NCBI RefSeq assembly: GCF_024919275.1
Contig: NZ_JANWGH010000001.1
Coordinates: 310,001 to 374,000 of the forward strand
Source of the DNA: Algoriphagus limi
Lineage (GTDB): Bacteria; Bacteroidota; Bacteroidia; Cytophagales; Cyclobacteriaceae
Reading direction: 5' to 3'
Length of the DNA: 64,000 nucleotides
This document shows positions 1-9,360 of this stretch, in pieces. Below the pieces are notes generated by a model. The model saw nothing but the letters and a program-made list of their open reading frames with translations. It was not told where the DNA came from and searched no databases. Numbering within the stretch: the first letter of the stretch is position 1; each line of letters begins with the position of its first letter. The position numbers and the translations under genes were made by a program.

Positions 1-2553
1 AAATCCTTTGATGGGAAAAATCTGGAAGCTTTCTGGATTGAACTTTTGTTCACTTTCAGCTTCTCGTCGGTATCCATTTTTTGTTTCAATCATAATGACT
101 CCAGCATAGCCTGCCAATCCGAAGATTACATTGGAAATATTGTCATTATACACCTTGATGGATTTCAGCTGGGAAGGTTCAAAACCTAACAAAATTTCCC
201 GGAAAGCTTGTGGCTCTAAAAATGAAAATTGTCTGCCATCAATGATCAAAAGGGGTGAACCTGTGGTTTCACCGAAAGTGTAATTTCTAAATTTCAGGGT
301 GTTAATATTGAAGCGTAAAAGACCCAAAATCTCCGCCATGGTTTTGCTTTCAAGATCATTAGGCCCCACTTCTTGATTTGGTTCACCATAGCCGTAATTC
401 CGTTCAGCAGAAGGTTCTAGATTTATTTCGCCTTCTTTTATAAACTCATCCAACTGAATGTAATCCCCACTAATGTCCAAGAAGCTTTCTTGTTCTTCAG
501 GGACTCTTTGAGTGGAATATTTTTGTTTGGGAAAAGAACCCCGAAAAATCGGTGATTGAAAAGGAATTAATTCTATCCTACCGAGCGGTTTTAATTTTTC
601 ATCAAGGGCCGCTATGGCAATCTGAGATGAATCTTGAAAGTTCAAACCAGTGGCCCAGAATCTTCCCGAAGAATCGGAATTAACCCTTCCATAATCTTCC
701 AAATCACCTAGGACTAAGGTTATTTTCTCGGCGAGTGGACCTTTTTTCTTGAAGGGAAAAAACCTACCATAGACCGAAATTCCATAGTCAATAGAATTGG
801 GAAGTTGGCTGTCAAATGTTTCCGGTAAATTATCATCCAGCCAATCCATGGCATTTTCAAGTCTATATTTAGAATCCAATTCGACGGGGATAGATCCTTC
901 AGTTGCAGAAAGGATAACTTGTGCCTCAACAGGATTTTCAAAAGCATCTAAAAATGATAATTCCAGATCTAGCAATTGATAGTTGATCGAATCCTGCAGA
1001 CTGGAATTACTTTTTATTAGTATGTCTCCAAAAAGTACTTCTTCTTCCAATTCTGAGTTTTCCAATAGTTCATTGGTAGATAGGATAGGAAAGGGCAATT
1101 GAATGATGTCTTTTTCAAGAAAATTCAATCCCCATCGGGTATAGGCCCTAAGTAGATAATCTCCCTTTGATAAGGTGTCTGACAATTCAATTCCTCCTGA
1201 AATTCTCCCATCGACAATTGGAAATCTGTCCTGACGAATTGTTTCCAGTTTGGAATTCAACAAATCAATATAGATTATCCTACTTAAGCTGTCTTGAAGC
1301 GGAGGGTTTTGATAAAGCATTTTTCCTCCTAGCCAGAGTGTCTCTCCAGGATAGTAAAAGGGTTTATTGAGGGTGAGCCAAGGTTTTTCCCTCATTTTAT
1401 CTAGCTTCAAATAACGACTTTGCAAGGCTTCCAATTCCTCTTTGAAATCGGCAAAACTCTCGTCTGGCACAAAGTCCAATGGCAAGGATCTCGCTAATCT
1501 TTGCCTTCCTATATAGCCAGAAAGCACTAATTGAGCGGGATGAATAAGCGTACCGTTTCGATCCACATCAAAATAGCCTGAGGGAGCAATCAGCCAGGAA
1601 ATCGCGTGATAAATCTCTGAATAGTAATCATTTCGCCAGGGTTTGTTCAGGTGATGAACTTCAATTTTCCCAGGGAGAAAAATTCGGTAACTCCCATTTC
1701 CCAGAGGCTTAGAATACAAGGAGTCGATTTCCAAGGGGATAATGGATTCACCAACTTCTACCGAAAAATTATTGGTTCTAGCTCGGAAACCTGTTTCCGG
1801 TTTGACCAAATACAATTCAAAACCTTGGCTTTGGGGATTGCGAAGAAGAAGAGAAAGAGCCAAGTGCCGAACCGAGTTTTTGTAATTCAATTCCTTGTTG
1901 ACTTTCCAAAGACTGTCTGTTTCGGGGTCTTCCGGTTCCAATTCTTGGTAATAAGCTTGACCGAAAAAACGTGATGCATTTCGGAGCATTCGGAAGTCTT
2001 GGAGATAAAAATCAATTTGATAGCCCATTGCCTTGTTGACGATTTTAAGGGGCAAGTCAGCTGTCGCTTGCGTGTAATTAAATCCCTTTTCGGGTTTGAC
2101 TTTCTCGAATTCCAAGACCCATGGATTTAACAATTCAATATCCCTACCATACGGATCGTCTGGAACTGCCAGAAAAACGTCTGTGAATAATTTCAGATTT
2201 CTTTCCCAAGACCTATCCCGTTTCGCTTTCAATTCAACTTCAGAAAGTTGGTCTTCCAAAAATTCCAAGTCAAAAGCCTGATAATAGAGTTGTTTTCCTT
2301 TTCGCTGAATGAGAATGCTAGATGTCTTATATCCAACGAAGGAAGCAACTAATTCAAATTCTTCTGGAATTTCTCCTTTGATTTCAAACTCTCCCTTTTC
2401 ATTTGTTGCTGCGCCAAAGGTGGAGTTATTGATGAATACATTTGCGTAAGGAAGGGGTAAGCCAGTTCCTTTTTCTCGAACAACACCTGTGATGGTTTGG
2501 GATTGGGACCAATAACTGGAAAAAATAAATATGGCAAACAGAAATTTGCGCAT
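1..2553 (-). CDS. CarboxypepD_reg-like / TonB-plug domain protein (C-terminus beyond window)
   Basis: The frame is open from an ATG at 2553 to the window edge (851 codons, no stop), so the C-terminus is missing. It starts with a signal peptide (about residues 1-19, ending SQSQ). A carboxypeptidase-regulatory beta-sandwich follows at about 20-110 (motifs TITGVVREKGTG, FVGYK), as at the front of SusC-like proteins. The middle contains an MG2-like stretch (KPFYYPGETLWLGGKM). Near the end is a plug-like segment with PLLIIDGR and GVIMIETKNG, the usual end of a TonB-receptor plug. No beta-barrel is visible in the part present. Such proteins are common in Bacteroidota and their role is unknown; an outer-membrane or periplasmic location is inferred. 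A SusC receptor is unlikely because the plug lies about 770 residues from the start. Confidence 0.8.
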   Translation of the reverse strand, partial: MRKFLFAIFIFSSYWSQSQTITGVVREKGTGLPLPYANVFINNSTFGAATNEKGEFEIKGEIPEEFELVASFVGYKTSSILIQRKGKQLYYQAFDLEFLEDQLSEVELKAKRDRSWERNLKLFTDVFLAVPDDPYGRDIELLNPWVLEFEKVKPEKGFNYTQATADLPLKIVNKAMGYQIDFYLQDFRMLRNASRFFGQAYYQELEPEDPETDSLWKVNKELNYKNSVRHLALSLLLRNPQSQGFELYLVKPETGFRARTNNFSVEVGESIIPLEIDSLYSKPLGNGSYRIFLPGKIEVHHLNKPWRNDYYSEIYHAISWLIAPSGYFDVDRNGTLIHPAQLVLSGYIGRQRLARSLPLDFVPDESFADFKEELEALQSRYLKLDKMREKPWLTLNKPFYYPGETLWLGGKMLYQNPPLQDSLSRIIYIDLLNSKLETIRQDRFPIVDGRISGGIELSDTLSKGDYLLRAYTRWGLNFLEKDIIQLPFPILSTNELLENSELEEEVLFGDILIKSNSSLQDSINYQLLDLELSFLDAFENPVEAQVILSATEGSIPVELDSKYRLENAMDWLDDNLPETFDSQLPNSIDYGISVYGRFFPFKKKGPLAEKITLVLGDLEDYGRVNSDSSGRFWATGLNFQDSSQIAIAALDEKLKPLGRIELIPFQSPIFRGSFPKQKYSTQRVPEEQESFLDISGDYIQLDEFIKEGEINLEPSAERNYGYGEPNQEVGPNDLESKTMAEILGLLRFNINTLKFRNYTFGETTGSPLLIIDGRQFSFLEPQAFREILLGFEPSQLKSIKVYNDNISNVIFGLAGYAGVIMIETKNGYRREAESEQKFNPESFQIFPIKGF

Positions 2554-2645
2554 GTAGGTTACAGGGTTAAGTAAAAAAGGAAGCTACCATTTTTTACCCC
2601 TTTTCCCAAAAATCAAATTCTAAATGGTTTCGTAAATCGGTGGAT

Positions 2646-3647
2646 TTAACCTTCCTCTTCTACCTGCACAATTTCATACATGTTTTTACCGTCTACCTCC
2701 ACCGGCATATAGTAGGTATCACCATATTTCACAAAGGTTTGATCGCCTACCTTTACTTCTTCGGCGCCTTCGGGCAAATTAGATACTACTGACCCCGCGG
2801 GAGGAGGGACCACAGTGTAAGTTCCATCTTTCTGTTCGTAGAATGTTCCACCGTAGTAATAATTGTTGATTGTTGGGCTCACTTCTACTACTTCTGATTC
2901 CTTTGGAATGACTTTCACCGTTGCTCCTTGCGGTGCTTCCACTACCACATAGCCTCCATCAGACTCCACATAAAAGACACCTTCATCGTAGTGATAGTCT
3001 TGATTGTCGATAGAAACTACAATAGCTGTGACAGCAAGAGTGGCCACAAAAAAGCCCCAAGGATGCCAAACGGGTCCCCAATAGAAAGGGGTGAAGGGAT
3101 GATAATAGTAGGGCCGATACCAGGAAAACCCAAAACCTCCCCACATATAAGGAGGTCTCGGGTAGGGGCGATAAGGGGGGCGATAAGCAACGTTCCTCTG
3201 ATTCCTGATTACCGTGTTTCTACTATTATCAATGTTAATGTTGACGTCTCCTCTGCTTTTATCGACGTTTACTCGATTGTTGGAATTTCGGTCTCCTGTC
3301 CTAATTGAATTACTTCGATCATTACTTATGTTTCCGACTTTGCTTTCTACTCGGCTGGAATTGGTAGCTCTTTGGGAACCTCCATTCAAAGATCCACCTT
3401 GTCTCGTATTTCCTTGACCTAGATTGCTGTTTCGGGAAGAAGCTGAAGGCCTTGTTCTGCTTGGTGTGGATGTCATTTGTCTTGTGGAGGTCGGTCGACT
3501 TGCGGTAGGTCTAGCTGATGCAGGTCGGCTTGCAGCAGGTCTGGCAGCTGGTTTTCTTCCAGCCATTCGCTGAGATATTCCTTCTTCCGGCACATAGAGA
3601 AGGACCAAAAATGCGGAAAAAAAGATGAAAAGATTGAGCTTCTTCAT
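2646..3647 (-). CDS. DUF6515-like envelope protein with Arg/Pro/Ser-rich linker
   Basis: A 333-residue protein with a signal peptide (MKKLNLFIFFSAFLVLLY, cleavage near GISQ). Residues about 28-110 are low complexity, built from repeats of the RPAASRPASA and RPTASRPTS type, then an Asn/Arg-rich stretch to about 150. A Tyr/Pro/Trp-rich segment (RPPYRPYPRPPYMWGG) leads to one hydrophobic segment (FFVATLAVTAIVVSI, about 200-214). The C-terminal part carries two related units with the VVxxPxGxxVxxxP pattern (VVVEAPQGATVKVIP; TVVPPPAGSVVSNLP), each after YY and followed by a beta-rich stretch. I recognise this as the DUF6515 type; function is unknown. The next gene downstream in transcription order lies beyond a gap, while the gene at 3660-4391 ends 12 bases before this start, so the two are probably co-transcribed. 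Confidence 0.7.
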   Translation of the reverse strand: MKKLNLFIFFSAFLVLLYVPEEGISQRMAGRKPAARPAASRPASARPTASRPTSTRQMTSTPSRTRPSASSRNSNLGQGNTRQGGSLNGGSQRATNSSRVESKVGNISNDRSNSIRTGDRNSNNRVNVDKSRGDVNINIDNSRNTVIRNQRNVAYRPPYRPYPRPPYMWGGFGFSWYRPYYYHPFTPFYWGPVWHPWGFFVATLAVTAIVVSIDNQDYHYDEGVFYVESDGGYVVVEAPQGATVKVIPKESEVVEVSPTINNYYYGGTFYEQKDGTYTVVPPPAGSVVSNLPEGAEEVKVGDQTFVKYGDTYYMPVEVDGKNMYEIVQVEEEG

Positions 3648-3659
3648 GAGGTGTTGGAA

Positions 3660-4391
3660 TTATTGGTTTTTTTGGAGCCAGATAATCTGTCTAGAATTAG
3701 GCGGTGGTAAAAATTCAAAAATGGTCTGAGGATAAATCTCATTGCTTTCCCAATTATCAAAATTCACCTCCATTTGCCTAGCATAAGGTTCGCCAAAATA
3801 GGTGAGGACAACTTTTTTAGGTTTCATTTCCAAATCTTGATGAATCCAAAGTTGGAAACTTAAGTCAGCATTGGCTCCGCCAATATGATAGTATTCTATT
3901 CCATCTAGATAGGCAGTTCCTAAAAACTCCAAGTAATCCATGTTTTCTACTAGCGAAATAGTAAAATCAGGATAAAGGAAATCAGCAAATAACAAATGAA
4001 CTCCAAAGGATTGATCGAGCCAATCCAGCATTTCCAATGTGCTATTTGGTGCGTCTGCAGCTGTGTAATAATTATCTTCTTTTACATAATAGATGGCTTG
4101 TTCTCCATTGTATAAGAAAAACCTATCCTTTCCCTGATTGGAGATTTTTGCTGCCATTTTATTTTTTCCCTGAAAAATAAACTCGGCGTTTTTAAACTCT
4201 TTGATAAAAAAATTATCGGAAAATGCGACATCTTCTGAAATCTGGGTAGTAAACTTTAAAGAGTTCAATTGCCCGAAATATTCTCCTACTTTATCTAAAA
4301 TGAGAAGAGCAGTGGAATCATGAAAAGTCGTCTGTGAATAAATACTTTGGGAAAGAAAAATGCCCAAAACAAAAACAAATAATTTCTTCAT
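3660..4391 (-). CDS. DUF2092-family periplasmic protein
   Basis: A 243-residue protein with a clear signal peptide (MKKLFVFVLGIFLSQSIYSQ). The mature part looks like the DUF2092 family, which has a LolA/LppX-like beta fold: an opening helix with LLILDKVGEYFGQLNSLKF, a strand-rich middle around FIFQGKNKMAAKI and FLYNGEQAIYYV, and a late GTAYLDGIEYYHI motif. No catalytic residues are known for the family. It ends 12 bases before the DUF6515-like gene, suggesting a two-gene unit of secreted proteins. The start is an ATG at 4391 in the right place for the signal peptide. A lipid-carrier-like role would be a guess from the fold only. Confidence 0.75.
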   Translation of the reverse strand: MKKLFVFVLGIFLSQSIYSQTTFHDSTALLILDKVGEYFGQLNSLKFTTQISEDVAFSDNFFIKEFKNAEFIFQGKNKMAAKISNQGKDRFFLYNGEQAIYYVKEDNYYTAADAPNSTLEMLDWLDQSFGVHLLFADFLYPDFTISLVENMDYLEFLGTAYLDGIEYYHIGGANADLSFQLWIHQDLEMKPKKVVLTYFGEPYARQMEVNFDNWESNEIYPQTIFEFLPPPNSRQIIWLQKNQ

Positions 4392-4501
4392 AATATGAGG
4401 TTTAATCTAAAATCGGAAAAAAATCGGAGAAAAAAGCTGAAGAAGGAATTTTGAATCGTTATGATTCACTGAATTTTGGCAAAACTTGAAATTTCATTGA
4501 A

Positions 4502-5053
4502 TTATTCTTTAACCTCTTTTTTCATGATATGAATCAGCCGGTATTCAGGTAAAATCCTCTCGAAAGGCAAGACATAGCTATGGACAATTTGATAGCCCAT
4601 TTTTTCATAGAATCGTAATGCTTGGGGTTGACAGGCCATGGCTTCCAACCAGAGATTTTCAAGCCCATTTTCTTTGGCAACTAATTCTCCGTATTCCATC
4701 AAAAACTTTCCTAAACCTGTTCCATGATAATCAGCGTCGAGATAAAGTCTATGGATTTTTAATGCATTTGGTATTTCCGTTTCTCTTGGTGAAAAGGGAT
4801 AGTCATATTTAAAAATACCTGCCTTTTTTCCATTGACTTCTACAAAAAAATAGTGGGATCTTTCCCTACATAACTCCTTATCAAGTGTTTTTTGGCAGTA
4901 TATCAAATCCAGATACCAATCTCCGTCATCTACCCAAATGTAGCGGTAGGCCTCTTTGTAGATTTTACTCATCAAAGAGAAAAGCCTTGGCTGATCGGTA
5001 GATTGGATAGGGATGAGCTTAACCTCTCCAAGTTTTGGAAGATGAAAAATCAA
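4502..5053 (-). CDS. GNAT-family N-acetyltransferase
   Basis: A 183-residue acyl-CoA-dependent acetyltransferase. The core shows IHRLYLDADYHGTGLGKFLM (about 105-124), whose YHGTGLG is the acetyl-CoA pyrophosphate loop, followed by the usual NGLENLWLEA strand and ALRFYEKMGYQIV (about 150-162), the late GNAT motif. The substrate cannot be read from the sequence. The only in-frame start that keeps the N-terminal strand (VKLIPIQ) is a TTG at 5053; the first internal ATG would remove 27 residues of the fold. It is a single gene between the transketolase terminator and the DUF2092 gene. Confidence 0.85.
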   Translation of the reverse strand: MIFHLPKLGEVKLIPIQSTDQPRLFSLMSKIYKEAYRYIWVDDGDWYLDLIYCQKTLDKELCRERSHYFFVEVNGKKAGIFKYDYPFSPRETEIPNALKIHRLYLDADYHGTGLGKFLMEYGELVAKENGLENLWLEAMACQPQALRFYEKMGYQIVHSYVLPFERILPEYRLIHIMKKEVKE

Positions 5054-5100
5054 GGTTTTGAGTTTTGTTATTTATATCCAAATATGAATGCTAGAAATGA

Positions 5101-5132
5101 AAAAACCACAGAAAAAGAATCTGTGGTTTTTT
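5101..5132 (-). terminator. Rho-independent terminator after the transketolase operon
   Basis: AAAAACCACAG (5101-5111) pairs with CTGTGGTTTTTT (5121-5132), giving an 11-bp stem with T-runs in both directions. It lies 24 bases after the stop of the transketolase C-terminal subunit on the minus strand. Confidence 0.8.
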
Positions 5133-5155
5133 GATGATAGGATATTGTTTCACTT

Positions 5156-6118
5156 TTATTTTCTCTCAATTGCTCTTTTGGCAGCCTTGACGATGTTTTC
5201 AGCATTTAATCCGTACTTTTCCAACAATTGAGCGGGAGTGCCGGACTCACCGAACTGATCATAAACCCCTACATATTCCAATGGAGCAGGATGATGTAGG
5301 ATTAAAGTTTGAGCAATACTATCTCCCAAACCTCCGTTGATTTGGTGCTCTTCAGCAGAAACAGCACAACCTGTTTTAGCAACAGATTCCAAAATCGCTT
5401 CCTGATCCAAAGGCTTGATAGTGTGGATATTGATCACTTCAGCGTGAATGCCTTCTTCTCGAAGCATGGCCTCGGCAACCACTGCTTCCCAAACCAAATG
5501 ACCGGTAGCAAAAATAGTCACGTCTTTTCCATCGATCATTTTCCAGGCTTTGCCAATTTCGAATTTTTGGTCAGCGGGAGTGAAGATAGGCCAACTTGGT
5601 CTACCAAATCGCAAATAAACTGGGCCATGATGATCAGCAATTGCGATAGTTGCCGCTTTGGTCTGATTGTAATCGCATGGGTTGATAACAGTCATATTTG
5701 GAAGCATCTTCATCATACCCACATCTTCCAAAATCTGGTGAGTAGCACCATCTTCACCCAAAGTCAAACCCGCATGTGATGCGCAGATTTTAACGTTCTT
5801 TTCAGAATAGGCTACAGATTGTCGAATTTGATCGTAAACACGACCTGTCGCGAAATTGGCAAAGGTGCCTGCAAAAGGGATTTTTCCTCCAATTGTCATT
5901 CCCGCAGCCAATCCAATCATATTTGCTTCAGCAATTCCGGTTTGGAAAAAGCGATCTGGAAATTCCTTTTGGAAAGCTCCCATTTTGAGTGAACCAATCA
6001 AGTCAGCACAAAGTCCCACTACATTGGGATTCTTTCTACCTACTTCCAAAAATCCGTCTCCAAAACCTGAACGGGTATCTTTTTTCTCAGTATATGTGAA
6101 TTTTAAGTCTAAGCTCAT
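5156..6118 (-). CDS. Transketolase, C-terminal subunit
   Basis: A 320-residue half of a split transketolase: the pyrimidine-binding and C-terminal domains. It should work with the N-terminal subunit encoded just upstream to move two-carbon ketol units in the pentose phosphate pathway. The catalytic Glu lies in GIAEANMIGLAAGMTIGG; LGEDGATHQ and a late GGLGDSIAQ are typical. The ATG at 6118 (reading MSLDLKF) is preferred over a TTG at 6145 that overlaps the upstream stop; the purine run AAAAGAAAAGAAG just before 6118 may serve as ribosome site. The gap to the partner is 23 bases. Related splits are found in 1-deoxyxylulose-5-phosphate synthase-like proteins, but the pairing and motifs favour transketolase. 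Confidence 0.93.
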   Translation of the reverse strand: MSLDLKFTYTEKKDTRSGFGDGFLEVGRKNPNVVGLCADLIGSLKMGAFQKEFPDRFFQTGIAEANMIGLAAGMTIGGKIPFAGTFANFATGRVYDQIRQSVAYSEKNVKICASHAGLTLGEDGATHQILEDVGMMKMLPNMTVINPCDYNQTKAATIAIADHHGPVYLRFGRPSWPIFTPADQKFEIGKAWKMIDGKDVTIFATGHLVWEAVVAEAMLREEGIHAEVINIHTIKPLDQEAILESVAKTGCAVSAEEHQINGGLGDSIAQTLILHHPAPLEYVGVYDQFGESGTPAQLLEKYGLNAENIVKAAKRAIERK

Positions 6119-6141
6119 CTTCTTTTCTTTTGTGTGGGAAA

Positions 6142-6993
6142 TCAATAGTCACCAAGGGTTTCTTCCAATTGGCTTAAGGCATCAGCAAGCTGCTCGTCAT
6201 TTGGAGGGGAGCCGTGCCATTTATGCGTGCCAACCATAAAGTCTACACCATAGCCCATCTCTGTGTAAAGTAGGTTTAGAATTGGTTTCCCTTTACCAGT
6301 CATGGATTTTGCTTTTTCCAATCCATCTAAAACAGACTGCAGATCATTTCCATTTTTTATTTCATTGACTTCCCATCCAAAAGCCTCCCATTTGGCCTTT
6401 AGATTTTTCAAGTCCATTACTTTTTCCGTAGGGCCATCGATTTGCTGACCATTATAATCAACCGTTGCGATGAGATTATCTACTTTATAATGAGCTCCAT
6501 ACAAGGCAGCTTCCCAGATTTGGCCTTCCTGTAATTCACCGTCTCCCATCAGAACGTAGACTAGACTATCATCACTATTCAACTTCTTGGCTTGAGCTGC
6601 TCCAATAGCCACAGATAGACCCTGTCCAAGAGAGCCTGAAGCTATTCGGATTCCTGGCAATCCTTCCTCCGTAGCCGGATGACCCTGCAATCGGGAATTG
6701 ATTTTTCTAAATGTCCGAAGTTCCTCGATAGGGAAGTAGCCGCTTCGAGCCAAAACAGAATACCATCCGGCTGAAAGGTGACCATTGGATAAGAAAAATA
6801 GATCTTCACCTTTTCCATCCATATTGAAATCTGGATTGTGGCGAAGTTTGTCAAAATAAAGGCCTACAAAAAATTCTGCGCATCCCAAGGGTGCACCCGG
6901 GTGACCGGATTGGACGGCATGTACCATTCGGAGTACATCCCGACGCATCTGGGTACAGATTTTTTGAAGTTGTTCGATAGCTAGTTTTTCCAT
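6142..6993 (-). CDS. Transketolase, N-terminal (TPP pyrophosphate-binding) subunit
   Basis: A 283-residue subunit carrying the thiamine-diphosphate pyrophosphate-binding domain. QSGHPGAPLGCAEFF near residue 30 is the conserved transketolase opening. GDGELQEGQIWEAA (about 150) begins the GDG-X(about 26)-N cofactor motif, completed by TVDYNGQQIDG. The C-terminus HKWHGSPPNDEQL is the usual end of this half. It precedes the C-terminal subunit by 23 bases and starts 12 bases after the stop of nothing else on the strand; the peroxiredoxin gene ends 12 bases before its ATG, so three genes probably share a transcript. Two-gene transketolases are common in Bacteroidota. Confidence 0.94.
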   Translation of the reverse strand: MEKLAIEQLQKICTQMRRDVLRMVHAVQSGHPGAPLGCAEFFVGLYFDKLRHNPDFNMDGKGEDLFFLSNGHLSAGWYSVLARSGYFPIEELRTFRKINSRLQGHPATEEGLPGIRIASGSLGQGLSVAIGAAQAKKLNSDDSLVYVLMGDGELQEGQIWEAALYGAHYKVDNLIATVDYNGQQIDGPTEKVMDLKNLKAKWEAFGWEVNEIKNGNDLQSVLDGLEKAKSMTGKGKPILNLLYTEMGYGVDFMVGTHKWHGSPPNDEQLADALSQLEETLGDY

Positions 6994-7005
6994 TAGGCTG
7001 GGTGT

Positions 7006-7455
7006 TTAATGAAGAATTTGTGCTGTATGATCTTTGGTTTTCACCTTGTCGATGATTTCGGCGATTTTTCCATCCTCGTCAATGACAAAGGTGGTTCGGG
7101 CAGTTCCCATATACTTTCTTCCGTACATGGATTTTTCTACCCAAGTGCCATAAAGTTCGTGAACTTTCTTGTCCTCATCCGCAATCAAGGAGAAAGGCAA
7201 TTCTTGCTTTTCGATAAATTTTTGATGGGATTTTTCAGAATCAGAACTGATTCCCAAAACCACATATCCGGCTTTTTGCAGAGCTTCGTAATTATCTCTT
7301 AGGTTGCATGCCTGAGCAGTACATCCCGGAGTATTGTCCTTTGGGTAAAAATATAAAATGACTTTTTTGCCCCGAAAATCAGAAAGTTTGATGGTTTCCC
7401 CGGTTTGGATTTTTGCTTCAAAATCAGGAGCCATTTGGCCTACTTCTAGTGACAT
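7006..7455 (-). CDS. bcp: Thioredoxin-dependent peroxiredoxin (BCP/PrxQ type)
   Basis: A 149-residue thiol peroxidase that reduces hydrogen peroxide and organic hydroperoxides with thioredoxin as donor. The peroxidatic Cys is in YPKDNTPGCTAQACNLRD (near residue 45); the second Cys five residues later is the BCP-type resolving Cys. The length and the opening LEVGQMAPDFEAK fit the family. No signal peptide, so cytoplasmic. It lies between the M23 peptidase gene and the transketolase subunits on the same strand, with a 12-base gap to transketolase. Confidence 0.93.
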   Translation of the reverse strand: MSLEVGQMAPDFEAKIQTGETIKLSDFRGKKVILYFYPKDNTPGCTAQACNLRDNYEALQKAGYVVLGISSDSEKSHQKFIEKQELPFSLIADEDKKVHELYGTWVEKSMYGRKYMGTARTTFVIDEDGKIAEIIDKVKTKDHTAQILH

Positions 7456-7482
7456 AGTTTTTTTAGGTTTAAATTAAAATTA

Positions 7483-9360
7483 TCAAGAAATGGTCCCTTT
7501 CCATTCGCTGACGTTTCCAGCTTGGTCCGTGACCCTCAGTATAACTTGACCTGTCAAAGGTTGTTTATCCAAGGTTTCTGACCAAATCAGGGATTTCTTG
7601 TGTTCATATCGCATCAAAACCCACTTTCCATCCACGAAAGCTTCGAAACCCTTAATTCCTGAAAGTTCGTCTCGGATGGTAAAACGAATTTCATCTCTAC
7701 TGATTCTAGCTGGACGAATGATTGGGCCAGTTTTGTCTTCAGCAAGGGTAAAAGTACCAAAAATTCTGGTCGAAAACCGAATAGATGCATCCTCCCAAGT
7801 GCCTCCTACAAAAGATTTTCTTCCACTTGGACTTACTTGGTACACATGGGTCCGGCTTTTATCATAATTTCCAGCTGATACATTCCAGAGAACTTCCATG
7901 GAATTCCAGAGATATTCTTCCGTGTCGTTGATTTGGAGACGTGGATTAGTGGAGGAGCCATTCTCAGAAATTCTAAGATATAAATCCTCTAATAGCGTAT
8001 TTTCTTCGAATCGAATCTGTACTGACTTTTCTGCAAACAGATGCTCTTGCCCAACAGGGATTCGCTGTTTTACTTCCGGAATAACCACCTCGGAGCAAAT
8101 GTCAACCTCTTCCGGAATTCCGAATCGCATATCCCATAAATAAACTCGCGTCTGATCATCCTGATAGGAAGGTAACATTTCAAAAATTCTGCTTCCTACA
8201 TAGAATTTCGCCAGTCCTCCCAAATTACTGTTCGGAGCTTCGATTTTGAGAATATTTCCCTGATAATCAACTTGAGCGCGTTGAGGAGTTGCTGCCAAAT
8301 TCACAAAAAACTCCTGGTCTTTTCCCAAAAGCTTGAAGTCTATTTTTCGCTCATTTCCGTAAGCATCTCGCAAGCGAAGTTGATAATTCACTCGCTCTCC
8401 AATGCCAGCTTCGAGATGGCCAGTAACGGGAGTTTTTGGGAAAAAATAATCAAACTTCAACTCCGGCTGGAAATAAAGTTTGGTGAATCGGTTTTGGTGG
8501 GTATGGAGTAAGAATTGCCGCGTGAAATTAAAATCTACCTTATCCACTGACATGGAAAAGGTCAAGGAGTCGTTTTTCCAAAGCTCGAAGTGGGGGAAAC
8601 CATTTCTGTTACTTGCCCCATCCAGCTGATCAAAACTTCTAATTTCCACGCCAACTCTTCCGGTTATTTCTATGGTTTGAGGAATGGAATAATGAGTCCC
8701 GTTTTTCACTAAGGTAAATTCTCTTCTTGCAAATTCCCCATTGATTCTCGAATTGATATCCAAAGGAACGAGGGCGATGGTCTGCGGAGTAGGAGGGATA
8801 TTGTCCAGAATTTCAGGAAAGCCAAATTGGAGTGGATCCATGGCTCGATCGAGGCTGTCTCGGATTTCGAAATGTAAGTGAGGACCACCGGAGCTTCCGG
8901 AATTACCTCCGTTAGCGATCAGCTCTCCTTTTTTTACAGGCAATTCTCCAGGTGCAGGCATGAGTTCCAACTCATTCACCTGTCGTTTATACATCTCTTC
9001 GATGATGTAGCGCTGTAGCTTGGGGATGAAATTGCGAAGATGTCCATAGACCGTGATATGTCCAGTTGGATGCTTGAGGTAAATGACATTTCCATAGCCG
9101 TAGGTGGAGATTTTGATTCGATGAACCCATCCGTCAGCTGCGGCATAAATTGGTTCGCCTTCCACTCCTCCAAACTTGTAGTCCAAGCCCGTATGAAAGT
9201 GATTAGGGCGAAGTTCAGAGAAATTTCCAGAAAGGTAATTTCTTCCTCCAGGTTTGACTGGGGAACGGAAATAATCCTGAATGATCTCCTGAGACCTAGC
9301 GCTTAGGATGGAAAGGAAAAAGACGACAAGAAAGTTGGAAAAAGCCTTATTTAACTTCAA
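7483..9360 (-). CDS. M23-family metallopeptidase (LytM domain)
   Basis: A 625-residue exported peptidoglycan hydrolase or envelope-assembly protein. The LytM zinc site is complete: HTGLDY (H and D ligands, about residue 60) and HLHFEI (about 155). The domain sits at the N-terminus, and roughly 450 residues of beta-rich Ig-like sequence follow, a layout common in Bacteroidota. The start is not certain: an ATG at 9408 would lie 62 bases inside the upstream gene, whereas a TTG at 9360 gives a normal signal peptide (KLNKAFSNFLVVFFLSILSA then RSQ). I chose the TTG; it overlaps the FAH-family gene by 14 bases, so the two are likely translated from one mRNA. Confidence 0.88.
   Translation of the reverse strand: MKLNKAFSNFLVVFFLSILSARSQEIIQDYFRSPVKPGGRNYLSGNFSELRPNHFHTGLDYKFGGVEGEPIYAAADGWVHRIKISTYGYGNVIYLKHPTGHITVYGHLRNFIPKLQRYIIEEMYKRQVNELELMPAPGELPVKKGELIANGGNSGSSGGPHLHFEIRDSLDRAMDPLQFGFPEILDNIPPTPQTIALVPLDINSRINGEFARREFTLVKNGTHYSIPQTIEITGRVGVEIRSFDQLDGASNRNGFPHFELWKNDSLTFSMSVDKVDFNFTRQFLLHTHQNRFTKLYFQPELKFDYFFPKTPVTGHLEAGIGERVNYQLRLRDAYGNERKIDFKLLGKDQEFFVNLAATPQRAQVDYQGNILKIEAPNSNLGGLAKFYVGSRIFEMLPSYQDDQTRVYLWDMRFGIPEEVDICSEVVIPEVKQRIPVGQEHLFAEKSVQIRFEENTLLEDLYLRISENGSSTNPRLQINDTEEYLWNSMEVLWNVSAGNYDKSRTHVYQVSPSGRKSFVGGTWEDASIRFSTRIFGTFTLAEDKTGPIIRPARISRDEIRFTIRDELSGIKGFEAFVDGKWVLMRYEHKKSLIWSETLDKQPLTGQVILRVTDQAGNVSEWKGTIS

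Noticed and set aside
5156..6993. Split transketolase as a frameshifted single gene
   Set aside because: Each half has its own start and complete domain, with a 23-base gap; two-subunit transketolases are normal in many bacteria.
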